Assembly: GCA_018449715.1 (NCBI GenBank)
Contig: JAAVVA010000001.1
Coordinates: 1,488,001-1,552,000, forward strand
Length of the DNA stretch: 64,000 bases
From: Acidobacteriaceae bacterium dw_441
GTDB taxonomy: Bacteria > Acidobacteriota > Terriglobia > Terriglobales > Acidobacteriaceae
Direction of reading: 5' to 3'
In this document: piece by piece, positions 27,985 to 35,903 of the stretch
Layout of the letters: every line of letters starts with the position of its first letter
Position numbering within the stretch: position 1 is the stretch's first letter
Translations under genes and position numbers: made by a program
Notes under the pieces: generated by a model
Seen by the model: only the letters and a program-made list of their open reading frames with translations
What the model was told of the DNA's origin: nothing
Databases searched by the model: none

Positions 27985-28396
27985 AGGGCTGTACGACATC
28001 GGCATCCATGTTGTAGGAGATATCTCCGTAGGGACTTTGCACGGTGGCAATGTGAAGCGTTCCCATCACCAGGATTGGGTCTGTGAAGGACATCTTTGCC
28101 TTCTGGTTACGAGTCAGCTTCACATAAATCATCTGGTTAGGAGGAGGGGGAGGAACGTGGATGCAGGCACCTGCAAATGGTACAAGAATGAACTCCGTCA
28201 CCTGGTCCGCATCGTCTTCAAGCGGAACCATAAATCCCGGAACAGCAACCCTTTTTCCATTCAGCGCACGTGCCGGAGAGCTCACCTGCGAGGAAGTCAA
28301 CGTCTTCAATGTCGACCACGTTACAGTAGCTGCAGCATCCTCTTTGTTGCCGCCCAACAACGCGAAGATAAATAGAAAAAGGGCCAAAGAGTTCAT
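27974..28396 (-). CDS. DUF3299 exported protein of a metal-linked ABC operon
   Basis: The 140-residue product has a signal-like N-terminus (MNSLALFLFIFALLGG) and a DUF3299 core: NGKRVAVPGFMVPLEDDADQVTEFILVPFAGACIHVPPPPPNQMIYVKL. The family function is unknown. In some gammaproteobacteria similar DUF3299 plus MacB-like ABC sets belong to zinc-responsive operons, which is recalled knowledge rather than something shown here. The ATG at 28396 is preferred to a TTG at 28459 because it begins the signal segment and has GGAAGG upstream. It overlaps the ATPase gene. Confidence 0.82.
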   Translation of the reverse strand: MNSLALFLFIFALLGGNKEDAAATVTWSTLKTLTSSQVSSPARALNGKRVAVPGFMVPLEDDADQVTEFILVPFAGACIHVPPPPPNQMIYVKLTRNQKAKMSFTDPILVMGTLHIATVQSPYGDISYNMDADVVQPYEQ

Positions 28397-28494
28397 CGCA
28401 GAAACAACCTTCCAACGGGTAGAAGCTTTCTTAAGGTCTTCGGCCTGACAGGTCGCCAACGCACAGGCGAGCTAGGCTCACCATCCGAGAAGAA

Positions 28495-29907
28495 CTACTG
28501 AGGCTTCCCTCCTTCAGCAGCCTTACGCTGGGAAGGAGGAATCCACGAAGGCCAGCGCGAGCTGCGTTGAGAGCCGAAAGGTCGCTCGTCAAACACTGTC
28601 CAGTGACCGGCAAGCGCCGGATCAGAGCTGTGCTTGGGAGCATCCCATTGATCGAACTCGATTGCGTTGAGGTCATACACAATCTTGCCGCCCTTGATCG
28701 TCAGTTCGCACACGAGCTTGGTATGACCGACATCCTTGGCGCCGAACATGTCGAAAAAGCCGAAGGTGCCATGTTCTTCAGAAAAGACTGCGACGTCCGC
28801 GATAGCACCTACAGAAAGATTGCCCAGTTGATCCTGCTTGATTTCGTGCGCGGGGTTCGCTGTCATTTGGGCAAAGACCTCAGGAATCGTCTCTCCCAGC
28901 AGGATCATCTTATCGGCAACATTCAGGATGTCTTTCATACTGCCATTCATCGAGGTGATATGAAGATCCGTTGAGATGGAGTCAGGGTGATATCCCGAAG
29001 CCATAATCGGAGCCGCGACAGAGAAAGCGAAGGAACCGCCTCCGTGGCCGATATCGCAGTAGACACCACGCTTTCTCATATCGATAAGCGCTTTCGAAGG
29101 ACCACCAGTATTAGCGTCCTGCTCTCCACGGTTTCCAGAGAAGCAATGCGTATAGATATCTCCAGGACGCAAATACTTCGTGACCAGATCATAGAGCGGA
29201 CGCTCGATCCGGCGTGATCCATAGTCGATCATTACAGGAATGTGGGCGATGTTACCGGCGACAACTGCCTGCTCATAAGGCTTCCACTCTGGCCCCGTAA
29301 AGTGAGCGCTCTTGATGCCGACGACAACGCCTGGATACTTCAGCGCAAACTCTCCGGTCGCCTTGCCATCCATATCGTCCAGATTATTTTCGTAGTTACC
29401 GCCTCGCATTCCAGAGCCAACAATATTGAGCTCAACAAGAACACGGGTAATCGAACGATCCACTACCTTATCTTTGAAATCAGGAAAGTTTTTCCATCCA
29501 GAAGAGCCCGCATCGACAATCGTTGTAACACCGTTACGAAGCGTAAAGCCATCAGGATAAACAGAGTTATCACCGGCATAGGAGCCGCGTTCTCCCGTGC
29601 CCGCATAGACATGGGTGTGCAGGTCGATCAGCCCTGGAGTTACCCAAAACCCGTGCACATCGATCGTCTTCAGAGCGTCCTTAGTATCGAGATGCTCCCC
29701 TACGGCTGCAATTCGACCATCTTTAATCGCAACATCTTCGACACCGTCGATATTATTTTTCGCATCAACAATATGCCCTCCCTGCAACAACAAGTCATAA
29801 GGCAAGGGATTCGGTGGAAGAACAGGTCCGCTTCTCCTCTGCGCCATTCCAATGGAGCAGCAAAGGACAAGCAATACGTAAGGCAGGCTTTTTAAACTAT
29901 TCATCAT
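28495..29907 (-). CDS. Exported metal-dependent amidohydrolase/deacetylase
   Basis: A binuclear amidohydrolase of the dihydroorotase/D-aminoacylase type, 470 residues, with signal peptide MMNSLKSLPYVLLVLCCSIGMAQ. Metal ligands are visible: GLIDLHTHVY, the likely carbamylated lysine in VVGIKSAHF, IYTHCFSG, a histidine in CDIGHGGG and the aspartate in SISTDLH. Relatives remove acyl groups from amino acids or sugars. The substrate here is unknown. It precedes the DUF3299 gene in the same direction (98 bp to the chosen start), so it may head that operon. The ATG at 29907 follows AGGGA. Confidence 0.88.
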   Translation of the reverse strand: MMNSLKSLPYVLLVLCCSIGMAQRRSGPVLPPNPLPYDLLLQGGHIVDAKNNIDGVEDVAIKDGRIAAVGEHLDTKDALKTIDVHGFWVTPGLIDLHTHVYAGTGERGSYAGDNSVYPDGFTLRNGVTTIVDAGSSGWKNFPDFKDKVVDRSITRVLVELNIVGSGMRGGNYENNLDDMDGKATGEFALKYPGVVVGIKSAHFTGPEWKPYEQAVVAGNIAHIPVMIDYGSRRIERPLYDLVTKYLRPGDIYTHCFSGNRGEQDANTGGPSKALIDMRKRGVYCDIGHGGGSFAFSVAAPIMASGYHPDSISTDLHITSMNGSMKDILNVADKMILLGETIPEVFAQMTANPAHEIKQDQLGNLSVGAIADVAVFSEEHGTFGFFDMFGAKDVGHTKLVCELTIKGGKIVYDLNAIEFDQWDAPKHSSDPALAGHWTVFDERPFGSQRSSRWPSWIPPSQRKAAEGGKPQ

Positions 29908-30006
29908 CGTCACATCCCTGGCATGGAGAACACATTCTGCTTCAGCAACGCTAGTCAACGCGGCTTGCGCCTGGATTCGTCCCAGGCTCACAGCTCATTT
30001 CGTTAA

Positions 30007-30036
30007 TGTATATGGTTTACCATTACTAATAGTCAA
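30007..30036 (-). promoter_or_regulatory. Promoter of the amidohydrolase gene
   Basis: On the minus strand TTGACT (30031-30036) and TATACA (30007-30012) with an 18 bp spacer. The spacer contains ATGGTAAACCAT (30012-30023), with arms ATGG/CCAT, a possible operator core. The leader to the ATG at 29907 is about 95 nt. Confidence 0.5.
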
Positions 30037-30059
30037 GGCCCTTGGAATTCCAAGGGCCT
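30036..30059 (-). terminator. Hairpin after the flavodoxin gene
   Basis: AGGCCCTTGGAA and its exact complement form a 24-base palindrome 46 bp past the flavodoxin stop. No long T-run follows on the minus strand, so its strength as a terminator is uncertain. It touches the -35 box of the next gene. Confidence 0.55.
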
Positions 30060-30105
30060 ATCTCTTCTTCCACGAAGAATGGATTGAGGAGCAACAGTTC
30101 GAGAA

Positions 30106-30618
30106 TTAACTCTCCAGCTGGTATAGAACTTCCTGGGCTTTTAGCTGCGCGACCCATGAAGTAATCCGCTCGTCGGTTTCAGACGACTGATTATCTACAT
30201 CCAGTGCGAGTCCTACAAACTTCTCATCGCGCACAGCGAGAGAGCTGAAGAAATCGTAGCCGGTGGTCGGCGTAGCGCCTACCACCGAGGCACCCTGTTC
30301 TGCGACCTCGTCGTAAAGCAATCCCATCGCATCGACGAAGGTATCAGCATAAGTGATCTGGTCTCCCAGGCCGAACAAAGCGACTTTCTTCCCGGAGAGG
30401 CTTGCTTCCTTGAGAACGCTTAGCCGACTATCCCAGTCGGGCTGAAGATCCCCGTAGCCGCAGGTCGATGTCCCCAAAATCAGGAGGTCACAATCCTCGA
30501 AGTCCGAGCTGTTGGCTGATGATATTTCAATCAGCTTGCCGTCGAACTCTGATGCGATCTGAGTGGCAATATCGCGCGTGTTGCCATTGTCTGTACCGTA
30601 GATAATTGTTACTTTCAT
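30106..30618 (-). CDS. Flavodoxin
   Basis: A small FMN-binding electron carrier, 170 residues, that usually replaces ferredoxin when iron is short. The phosphate loop is IIYGTDNGNTRDIA (about 5-18), and the isoalloxazine loops are GTSTCGYGDLQPDW and LGDQITYADTFVDAMG. The 20-residue insert in the last strand (TGYDFFSSLAVRDEKFVGLALD) marks the long-chain type, as in IsiB and FldA. The ATG at 30618 follows AAGGGA. The upstream region contains the motif shared with the siderophore-receptor promoter, which fits iron control. Confidence 0.95.
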   Translation of the reverse strand: MKVTIIYGTDNGNTRDIATQIASEFDGKLIEISSANSSDFEDCDLLILGTSTCGYGDLQPDWDSRLSVLKEASLSGKKVALFGLGDQITYADTFVDAMGLLYDEVAEQGASVVGATPTTGYDFFSSLAVRDEKFVGLALDVDNQSSETDERITSWVAQLKAQEVLYQLES

Positions 30619-30993
30619 CTCTTGTCCCTTCACGAACAGGCGTGAGATCTCGTCGTATCGCGATTTTCCAATTGAATAACGCAGGGAGACTCGCAACGAT
30701 TACTGTTTTCAGAGCTTCACTCAGCCAATTCGAAGAGACCTATCCACGAATCGAGGTGGGATAGTAACGCAACAAATTCCCGTTTTGTGCGAACACATAC
30801 AGCCCGAAAGTTCACCAGGAAAAGTTGCGAATAGTAACATCGCCAGCCTTCGGTTCTCGATCTCCGAACTCCGATACCGCTTCGCCAAAAGACAAGTCTC
30901 GGGGTCCGTCTGAATCAGTTCAAATGAAGTTCATCCGATACATCAAAACTCTCTTCCATCATTTGGAAGTGAGCCGAAGATTTCACGCACATC

Positions 30994-31026
30994 CACAATA
31001 TACGACCAATATAGTCGCCTTTTGTG
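30994..31026 (-). promoter_or_regulatory. Rrf2/IscR-like site before flavodoxin
   Basis: The plus strand has GACC-AATAT-AGTC at 31004-31016, followed by CGCCTTTTGTG (31017-31026 and one more base). Read on the minus strand the core is GACT-ATATT-GGTC, close to the IscR type-1 core GACT-RWWWY-AGTC. Almost the same sequence occurs at 35846-35868 before the siderophore receptor. The rest of 30619-31100 holds no gene I can support; AT-rich stretches around 31020-31050 could contain the promoter. Confidence 0.5.
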
Positions 31027-31100
31027 TTTTTTTGTCACAAATATTTTCCAACCGAAGACCTTTTGGCTTTTTCCCTTCCCCAGAGGCGGCCATTTTAGGG

Positions 31101-31559
31101 TCAATGGATGATCGTGATCAGGCTCTCTTCAGTCCCCGTGCGTTTACCTTCCGTCCTCAAAAGATCAGCGAGGCTGATGCTATGCAGGAGGCTCCTGATT
31201 TTGTCGTTGATCTCCAGTAAAGGCTCTTGAACGGCGCAGTGTCCTATCATCTCGCAGCTGCCATGCACGGTCATGCAGCTTGTAATCACCAGGGGACCAT
31301 CGAATGCATTGATCACGTCAAGAGCGCTGATCTCGCGCGCCGGACGCGCCAGTATGTATCCACCCGTCGAGCCATATTGAGAGATCACCAGCGCAGCTTT
31401 GGACAGAGCGTGAAGTGTCTTCGCCAGCACAGGCAGTGGGAGTTTGCAGGCATCGGCGATATCCCTTGCAGAGTGAGGTCTATCGTTCCCATGCTGGGTT
31501 AGATAGCGCATCGCCATCATGCCGTAATCTGCTCGTTTTGTAAGCTTCAGCAACCCCAT
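31101..31559 (-). CDS. Rrf2-family Fe-S sensing regulator (SUF-regulator-like)
   Basis: A 152-residue winged-helix regulator. The HTH part reads MGLLKLTKRADYGMMAMRYLTQHGNDRPHSARDIADACKLPLPVLAKTLHALSKAALV. Three cysteines, Cys95-x6-Cys102-x5-Cys108 (SCMTVHGSCEMIGHC), give the cluster-ligand spacing of the SUF-system regulator subgroup rather than the x5/x5 of IscR. It likely reports Fe-S or iron status. No suf or isc assembly genes are in the window. It follows piuC by 53 bp and is probably the last gene of the receptor operon. Candidate target sites lie before flavodoxin and before the receptor. Confidence 0.9.
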   Translation of the reverse strand: MGLLKLTKRADYGMMAMRYLTQHGNDRPHSARDIADACKLPLPVLAKTLHALSKAALVISQYGSTGGYILARPAREISALDVINAFDGPLVITSCMTVHGSCEMIGHCAVQEPLLEINDKIRSLLHSISLADLLRTEGKRTGTEESLITIIH

Positions 31560-31612
31560 GATCTATACACCTTCCCGCATGCAAAGAAAATCGCCTGTGC
31601 TTGTGGGCGACA

Positions 31613-32293
31613 TCAGACCTCTGCCCACTCCCGCAATAGATTGTGGTAAACGCTTGTAAATTCAAGAAGAGAAGCATGTCCCGGAAGATCCTGCGCAACC
31701 TGTTGAATTGCTACATCAAGACTCAGCAGAAGATTGCGTTGGGCATCCCTGCGCACCATGCTCTGAAGCCAGAAAAATGAACTTACACGACTTCCGCGAG
31801 TAACCGGCAGCACACGATGAAGGCTGCTTGATGGATAAAGCACCAGGTGACCTGCGGGCAGTTTGACCGAATGTGCTCCATAGGTGTCGTCGATGATTAA
31901 TTCGCCGCCGTCGTACTCCTCTGGGCTGCTAAGAAAAAGCGTCACGGAAAGGTCTGTTCTCACAAGCTCTGCCGTAGCCGGGACACGTCGAATGCTGTTA
32001 TCGACGTGATTGCCAAACGAATGGCCACCATCATAACGATTAAATAATGGAGGAAAGATTTTGGCGGGCAGAGCCGCAGAGACAAACAGAGGATTGATCT
32101 CAAGAGCCCGGAGAATTTTTCTCCCGAGATCAATCGCTACCGGATTACTTTCCGGAAGCTGCATATTGTCCTTCACCTGAGCAGACTGATGGCCTGCCGT
32201 AACCTTTCCATCCACCCAGTTCGTGTTGTCGAGTTCTTTACGGAACTGAACCACTTCTTCCTGGCTCAGTACATCGGGAATCGTAATCAGCAT
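31613..32293 (-). CDS. piuC: PKHD-type Fe(II)/2-oxoglutarate dioxygenase PiuC
   Basis: A 226-residue 2-oxoglutarate-dependent hydroxylase of the PiuC group found beside siderophore receptors. The iron triad is H96-x-D98 (FGNHVDNS) and H159 (SSSLHRV), and Arg169 binds 2-oxoglutarate (TRGSRVSS). The N-terminus [14 protein letters not shown] and [14 protein letters not shown] are typical. It may modify a siderophore or receptor component; the actual substrate of the family is not known. It sits between the Sel1 and Rrf2 genes in one transcript. Confidence 0.93.
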   Translation of the reverse strand: MLITIPDVLSQEEVVQFRKELDNTNWVDGKVTAGHQSAQVKDNMQLPESNPVAIDLGRKILRALEINPLFVSAALPAKIFPPLFNRYDGGHSFGNHVDNSIRRVPATAELVRTDLSVTLFLSSPEEYDGGELIIDDTYGAHSVKLPAGHLVLYPSSSLHRVLPVTRGSRVSSFFWLQSMVRRDAQRNLLLSLDVAIQQVAQDLPGHASLLEFTSVYHNLLREWAEV

Positions 32294-32368
32294 CGTGCTA
32301 CCTCAAATAAAATTGCGACTACAGGATCAAAGCCTGTTGCTTGTCCTCAAACGCAGTTTTGTGAAACA

Positions 32369-33052
32369 TCAGTGTTGGCATTCTCTGAGCGTCACAGCAA
32401 AATCGTTAATCTCTCGATAAGGCAGTGCGGTTAAAAAATTCTTCATCTTATCGATAAATGCAGGCGTCGCAGTCTCTGGAACCTTGCGAAGCCAATGCAG
32501 CGCACCAATAAGATCGCCTTCCTGAATCAGGAAGCGTGCATAGTTAAACTGTCCACGAAAATCGCCACCATCAGCTGCCCTGCGATAGTAGTCGCGAGCT
32601 ACCGCGCGATCAGACTGTACAACCCATCCATCTTCATAAAAACCACCGATGAGATTGATTGATTTCGCGTGGCCCAATTCAGAAGCCTTGCGCAGCCAAT
32701 AAAGCCCCAGGAGACGGTCCTCGGAGACTCCTCGACCGAGGATCAGCAGGGTGGCATAGTTGTACATTCCCCAATCGAGTCCACGCTCGGCTGCCTTGAG
32801 GAACCAGGGCGCGGCCAGATGAGGACTGGCAGCGACTCCCCATCCCTGGTCAAGACAGCGACCAACCATATTGATCGCCATCACGTTTCCGCCTTTTGCG
32901 GCACGTTCAAACCACGAAAATGCAGCAGCAGCATTGCGCTCGATCACCTTGCCGTCGAGCAGCATCTGGCCATAAATAAGCTGGGCCTCGGCCACGCCGC
33001 GAAAAGCCGCGGCACGGACGAGGTCCAGCGAGTTGGGATCCTGTTCCTCCAT
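32369..33052 (-). CDS. Sel1-repeat protein of the siderophore-receptor operon
   Basis: The 227-residue protein is built from about five Sel1 (TPR-like) repeats, for example EAQLIYGQMLLDGKVIERNAAAAFSWFERAAKGG, MYNYATLLILGRGVSEDRLLGLYWLRKASELGH and SINLIGGFYEDGWVVQSDRAVARDYYRRAADGG. There is no signal peptide, so it is likely cytoplasmic. The order receptor, Sel1 protein, PiuC is conserved in many iron-uptake loci, where this protein is an accessory of unknown function. It starts 5 bp after the receptor gene. Confidence 0.9.
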   Translation of the reverse strand: MEEQDPNSLDLVRAAAFRGVAEAQLIYGQMLLDGKVIERNAAAAFSWFERAAKGGNVMAINMVGRCLDQGWGVAASPHLAAPWFLKAAERGLDWGMYNYATLLILGRGVSEDRLLGLYWLRKASELGHAKSINLIGGFYEDGWVVQSDRAVARDYYRRAADGGDFRGQFNYARFLIQEGDLIGALHWLRKVPETATPAFIDKMKNFLTALPYREINDFAVTLRECQH

Positions 33053-33057
33053 CTTTT

Positions 33058-35715
33058 CTAGAACCGAACGGTAAGGGTTACACGCCCCGTACGACCAGGA
33101 GCAAGCGTGGCGTAGTGCGTTGTGTAAGCATTCGAGAAGTAAATCTTGTCACCCACATTCAACAGATTGCCTTGAATATCAAGGTGTTTGTTGACGTTGT
33201 AGGTACCATACAGATCGACGCGGGTATAGCCCGGAACCCACTTATTCGTGGACTCATTGCCCCACACCTTCGTCATTCCGTAGAGACCTCCGCCGAAGTT
33301 GACATGGCGCGTCATGAAGTACGAAGCAGTGATGCTGAAGCTGTGAGGAGGTGTGTTCGGGAAGTGTGTTCCATTCTGAAGACCGTTCGCAGCGCCAGCA
33401 CCACCGGCATTCGTCAGGATCGCGTTCATAAAGGTATAACCGCCAAACACCCTCAACTTCCTGCCCAGATCACCGGTAAGACCAAGGTCAAGACCGCGAT
33501 TGCGCCGTGTACCAGCTGCTGCGACGGTGCTATCAGCCAGCGTGATGCGGACGTTCTCAGTGTTTGACTGGAAGAAAGCAGCGTTTGCCAGTGCTCGCCC
33601 TCCGAAAAGATCAAACTTGGTTCCAACTTCTACCGAGCGGGTCTTTTCCGGTTGCAGATTCGCATTAATGGCACTGTTGAGAGCCGAGCTGTCGCTGCCC
33701 TGCGCCAGTGAATTTCCAGTTGGGACCGAAGCCGAACTGACTGAGCCGTAAATGCTGACAGACTGCTTTGGCTTATAGGTCACGCCTGCCTGGTAATTCA
33801 ACAGATCGTCCGTGCGCGAGTATTCCGTGCGAGTGCCGTTCGTGATCGCCGACTTGAAGTTGGAACCATAGTGGTCATAACGAATGCCCAGCGTCGTCTG
33901 AAGCTGCGGAAGGAACCGGATGGTGTCGAACGCGTAGAGCGAACGCGTTCCAGTGCGCGAAGACGTAGGGTTGTTGTTCTTCGTAATCCTGTTCAACCCA
34001 CTGTTCAACCACGGGTCGTTCGGAGTCGGGTTGAACAGGTCCGTGCAGTTATATCCGCTGGCAGCACCCGGCCCATACGGACACAGACTCGCAGTCTTTG
34101 TGGTATCGGGGTTATAAATCGTCAGCGTGTAGCTGTTGTTCCAGCCCCGCTCGAGAGAAAATTCCGCACCAGCGGCATAGGTGTGCTCGACGGAGCCCGT
34201 CTTCCCATGTCCAGAAAGATCTGTCTGGTTGATGGATGTGTTCACCGCCGTATTACGGTTCAGGTTACGGCGCCACATCAGACCGTAATAGATATTGCCC
34301 TGGCTATCGTCCGCCTGTGTGTAGACATAGTCCTGATTCGACTTGCCAAAGCGATACGTATTACGCAGCGTCGCGCCTTCCCACAGGTCAACCTCCACGC
34401 GTCCAAACCCTGTCTTCACCTTTTCAAGTCGGTAGTCACGGTTCGTAAGTCCGAAGAATGCCTTGCGGTTGATAACCAGTGGCTGTCCGTCTCCAGTCTC
34501 GAAGACACGAGCACGATCATCAGTGCGCGGGCGGAAGGTCGGGTTGTTATACGGCATACCCGGATCTGGAAGATCATTCGACATAAGGTGGTAATAGTTC
34601 AGGTTGAGCCGAGCACGTCTGGCAATATTGAACGTAGTCGCCGGAGCGAATCCGTAGCGATCGCTTTTCACATAGTCACGTCCCGCAACGTCGGCTGAAT
34701 GCCACAGGCCATTCATACGGCCAGACATCCAGTCCGTGAACTTCATATTTCCATCAAGGGTTCCGCGATAGAAGCTACTCGAACCGGGGCTGAAGGTGCC
34801 GCTCAGAAACTTTTCCCTGCGCGCCATCTTCGTATTCAGGTTCAAGCTGCCACCCGAAGTGCCGCGGCCCCCATAAGAACCACTTGGTCCCTTGGCGACT
34901 TCCACGGACTCCAGATCGAAGACCTCGCGCGACTGTGAGCCAATGTCACGCATACCATCGACAAACGTGCTGGCCTGCGAATCCACACCACGGATGAACG
35001 GGCGGTCACCGATCGGGTTGCCGCCCTCGCCCGCACCGAACGTAATGCCCGGCACAGTACGCAGTGCCTCAACAAGGCTGGTCGAAGCCGTCGTCTGCAA
35101 TACTTCCTGAGGAATCACGCTGATGGTCTGCGGCAGGTCGCGCAGTGGAGCAGTGTACTTCGGCGAGGCCAAAAGATCAGCGGTAACATCGACAGAAGCC
35201 GTGTCGCCCGTAAGAAAGAGTGCGGCCCTGTCCGCGCTCTCGAAACGAGCCGAGATTCCGGTGTTTTCCAGAACGCGAGTCAACGCCTCCTCCACCGTCA
35301 GCACGCCGGTCACACCAGGCGACTGGACCGTGCCGATCTTGTCCTGCGAGAAAGCAAAGGTGATGCCGGTTTCCTTTCCAAGCGTGGCGAGAACCTCGCT
35401 CAATGTCCCTGCGGGGATCTTGAAATCGTGTACCGTTTGGGATGGATTTGCCTGCCCCTCCGCACCGGGAACAGACGGTCTTTCCGGGCTGGGAGTGTCC
35501 TTCGCGCCGTCAACAGTTGTCGCCGCCTCCGCGTTGTGCGGTGTGAGGCTGGCAAGCGCAAGTGCCGCCATCGCAAACAGCGAGCGACGCTTTCCAAGAG
35601 CTGCCGCTGAGGGCTGGATGCTTTCCAAGCCCTTACCAAAGAGAACCGATGTACCGCGTGGTGTAGCTAGAGAAATTTCGTCGGACCGCTTACCTGTTGC
35701 CGATTCCTTACTCAC
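33058..35715 (-). CDS. TonB-dependent siderophore receptor with STN domain (PiuA/Fiu-like)
   Basis: The 885-residue receptor has an N-terminal extension and export region (residues 1 to about 65, SLFAMAALALASLTPHNAEA). A secretin/TonB short N-terminal domain follows (FKIPAGTLSEVLATLGKETGITFAFSQDKIG ... VEEALTRVLENTGI). Then come the plug (RDLPQTISVIPQEVLQTTASTSLVEALRTVPGITFGAGEGGNPIGDRPFIRGVDSQASTFVDGMRDIG) and a barrel ending in F. The plug pattern matches catecholate and Fiu/PiuA receptors. The STN domain often signals to a periplasmic partner, but no FecR-type gene is near. It heads the operon with Sel1, piuC and the Rrf2 gene; a two-component system lies directly upstream. Confidence 0.92.
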   Translation of the reverse strand: MSKESATGKRSDEISLATPRGTSVLFGKGLESIQPSAAALGKRRSLFAMAALALASLTPHNAEAATTVDGAKDTPSPERPSVPGAEGQANPSQTVHDFKIPAGTLSEVLATLGKETGITFAFSQDKIGTVQSPGVTGVLTVEEALTRVLENTGISARFESADRAALFLTGDTASVDVTADLLASPKYTAPLRDLPQTISVIPQEVLQTTASTSLVEALRTVPGITFGAGEGGNPIGDRPFIRGVDSQASTFVDGMRDIGSQSREVFDLESVEVAKGPSGSYGGRGTSGGSLNLNTKMARREKFLSGTFSPGSSSFYRGTLDGNMKFTDWMSGRMNGLWHSADVAGRDYVKSDRYGFAPATTFNIARRARLNLNYYHLMSNDLPDPGMPYNNPTFRPRTDDRARVFETGDGQPLVINRKAFFGLTNRDYRLEKVKTGFGRVEVDLWEGATLRNTYRFGKSNQDYVYTQADDSQGNIYYGLMWRRNLNRNTAVNTSINQTDLSGHGKTGSVEHTYAAGAEFSLERGWNNSYTLTIYNPDTTKTASLCPYGPGAASGYNCTDLFNPTPNDPWLNSGLNRITKNNNPTSSRTGTRSLYAFDTIRFLPQLQTTLGIRYDHYGSNFKSAITNGTRTEYSRTDDLLNYQAGVTYKPKQSVSIYGSVSSASVPTGNSLAQGSDSSALNSAINANLQPEKTRSVEVGTKFDLFGGRALANAAFFQSNTENVRITLADSTVAAAGTRRNRGLDLGLTGDLGRKLRVFGGYTFMNAILTNAGGAGAANGLQNGTHFPNTPPHSFSITASYFMTRHVNFGGGLYGMTKVWGNESTNKWVPGYTRVDLYGTYNVNKHLDIQGNLLNVGDKIYFSNAYTTHYATLAPGRTGRVTLTVRF

Positions 35716-35845
35716 TCTTTATCTCCTTCTGAACAGAGGCTTTGAACTTGCACACCCCGCATCGACAAGGGCATACCGATACCAGGGCGCCATACAGAGC
35801 AGGTTGAGTGCCGCTGTATCGCACCAGATTCAACGCACAAAAGGG

Positions 35846-35868
35846 GACCAAAATGGTCGCATTTTGTG
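35846..35868 (-). promoter_or_regulatory. Rrf2/IscR-like site before the siderophore receptor
   Basis: GACC-AAAAT-GGTC (35846-35858), then CGCATTTTGTG. Compared with the flavodoxin-promoter copy at 31004-31026 only three of 23 positions differ. Outer CACAAAA (35836-35842) and TTTTGTG also form an inverted repeat around the core. It is about 130 bp upstream of the receptor start. Confidence 0.55.
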
Positions 35869-35903
35869 ACGCAATTATGGAACTGAACAAGCTTCAATTA
35901 GCA

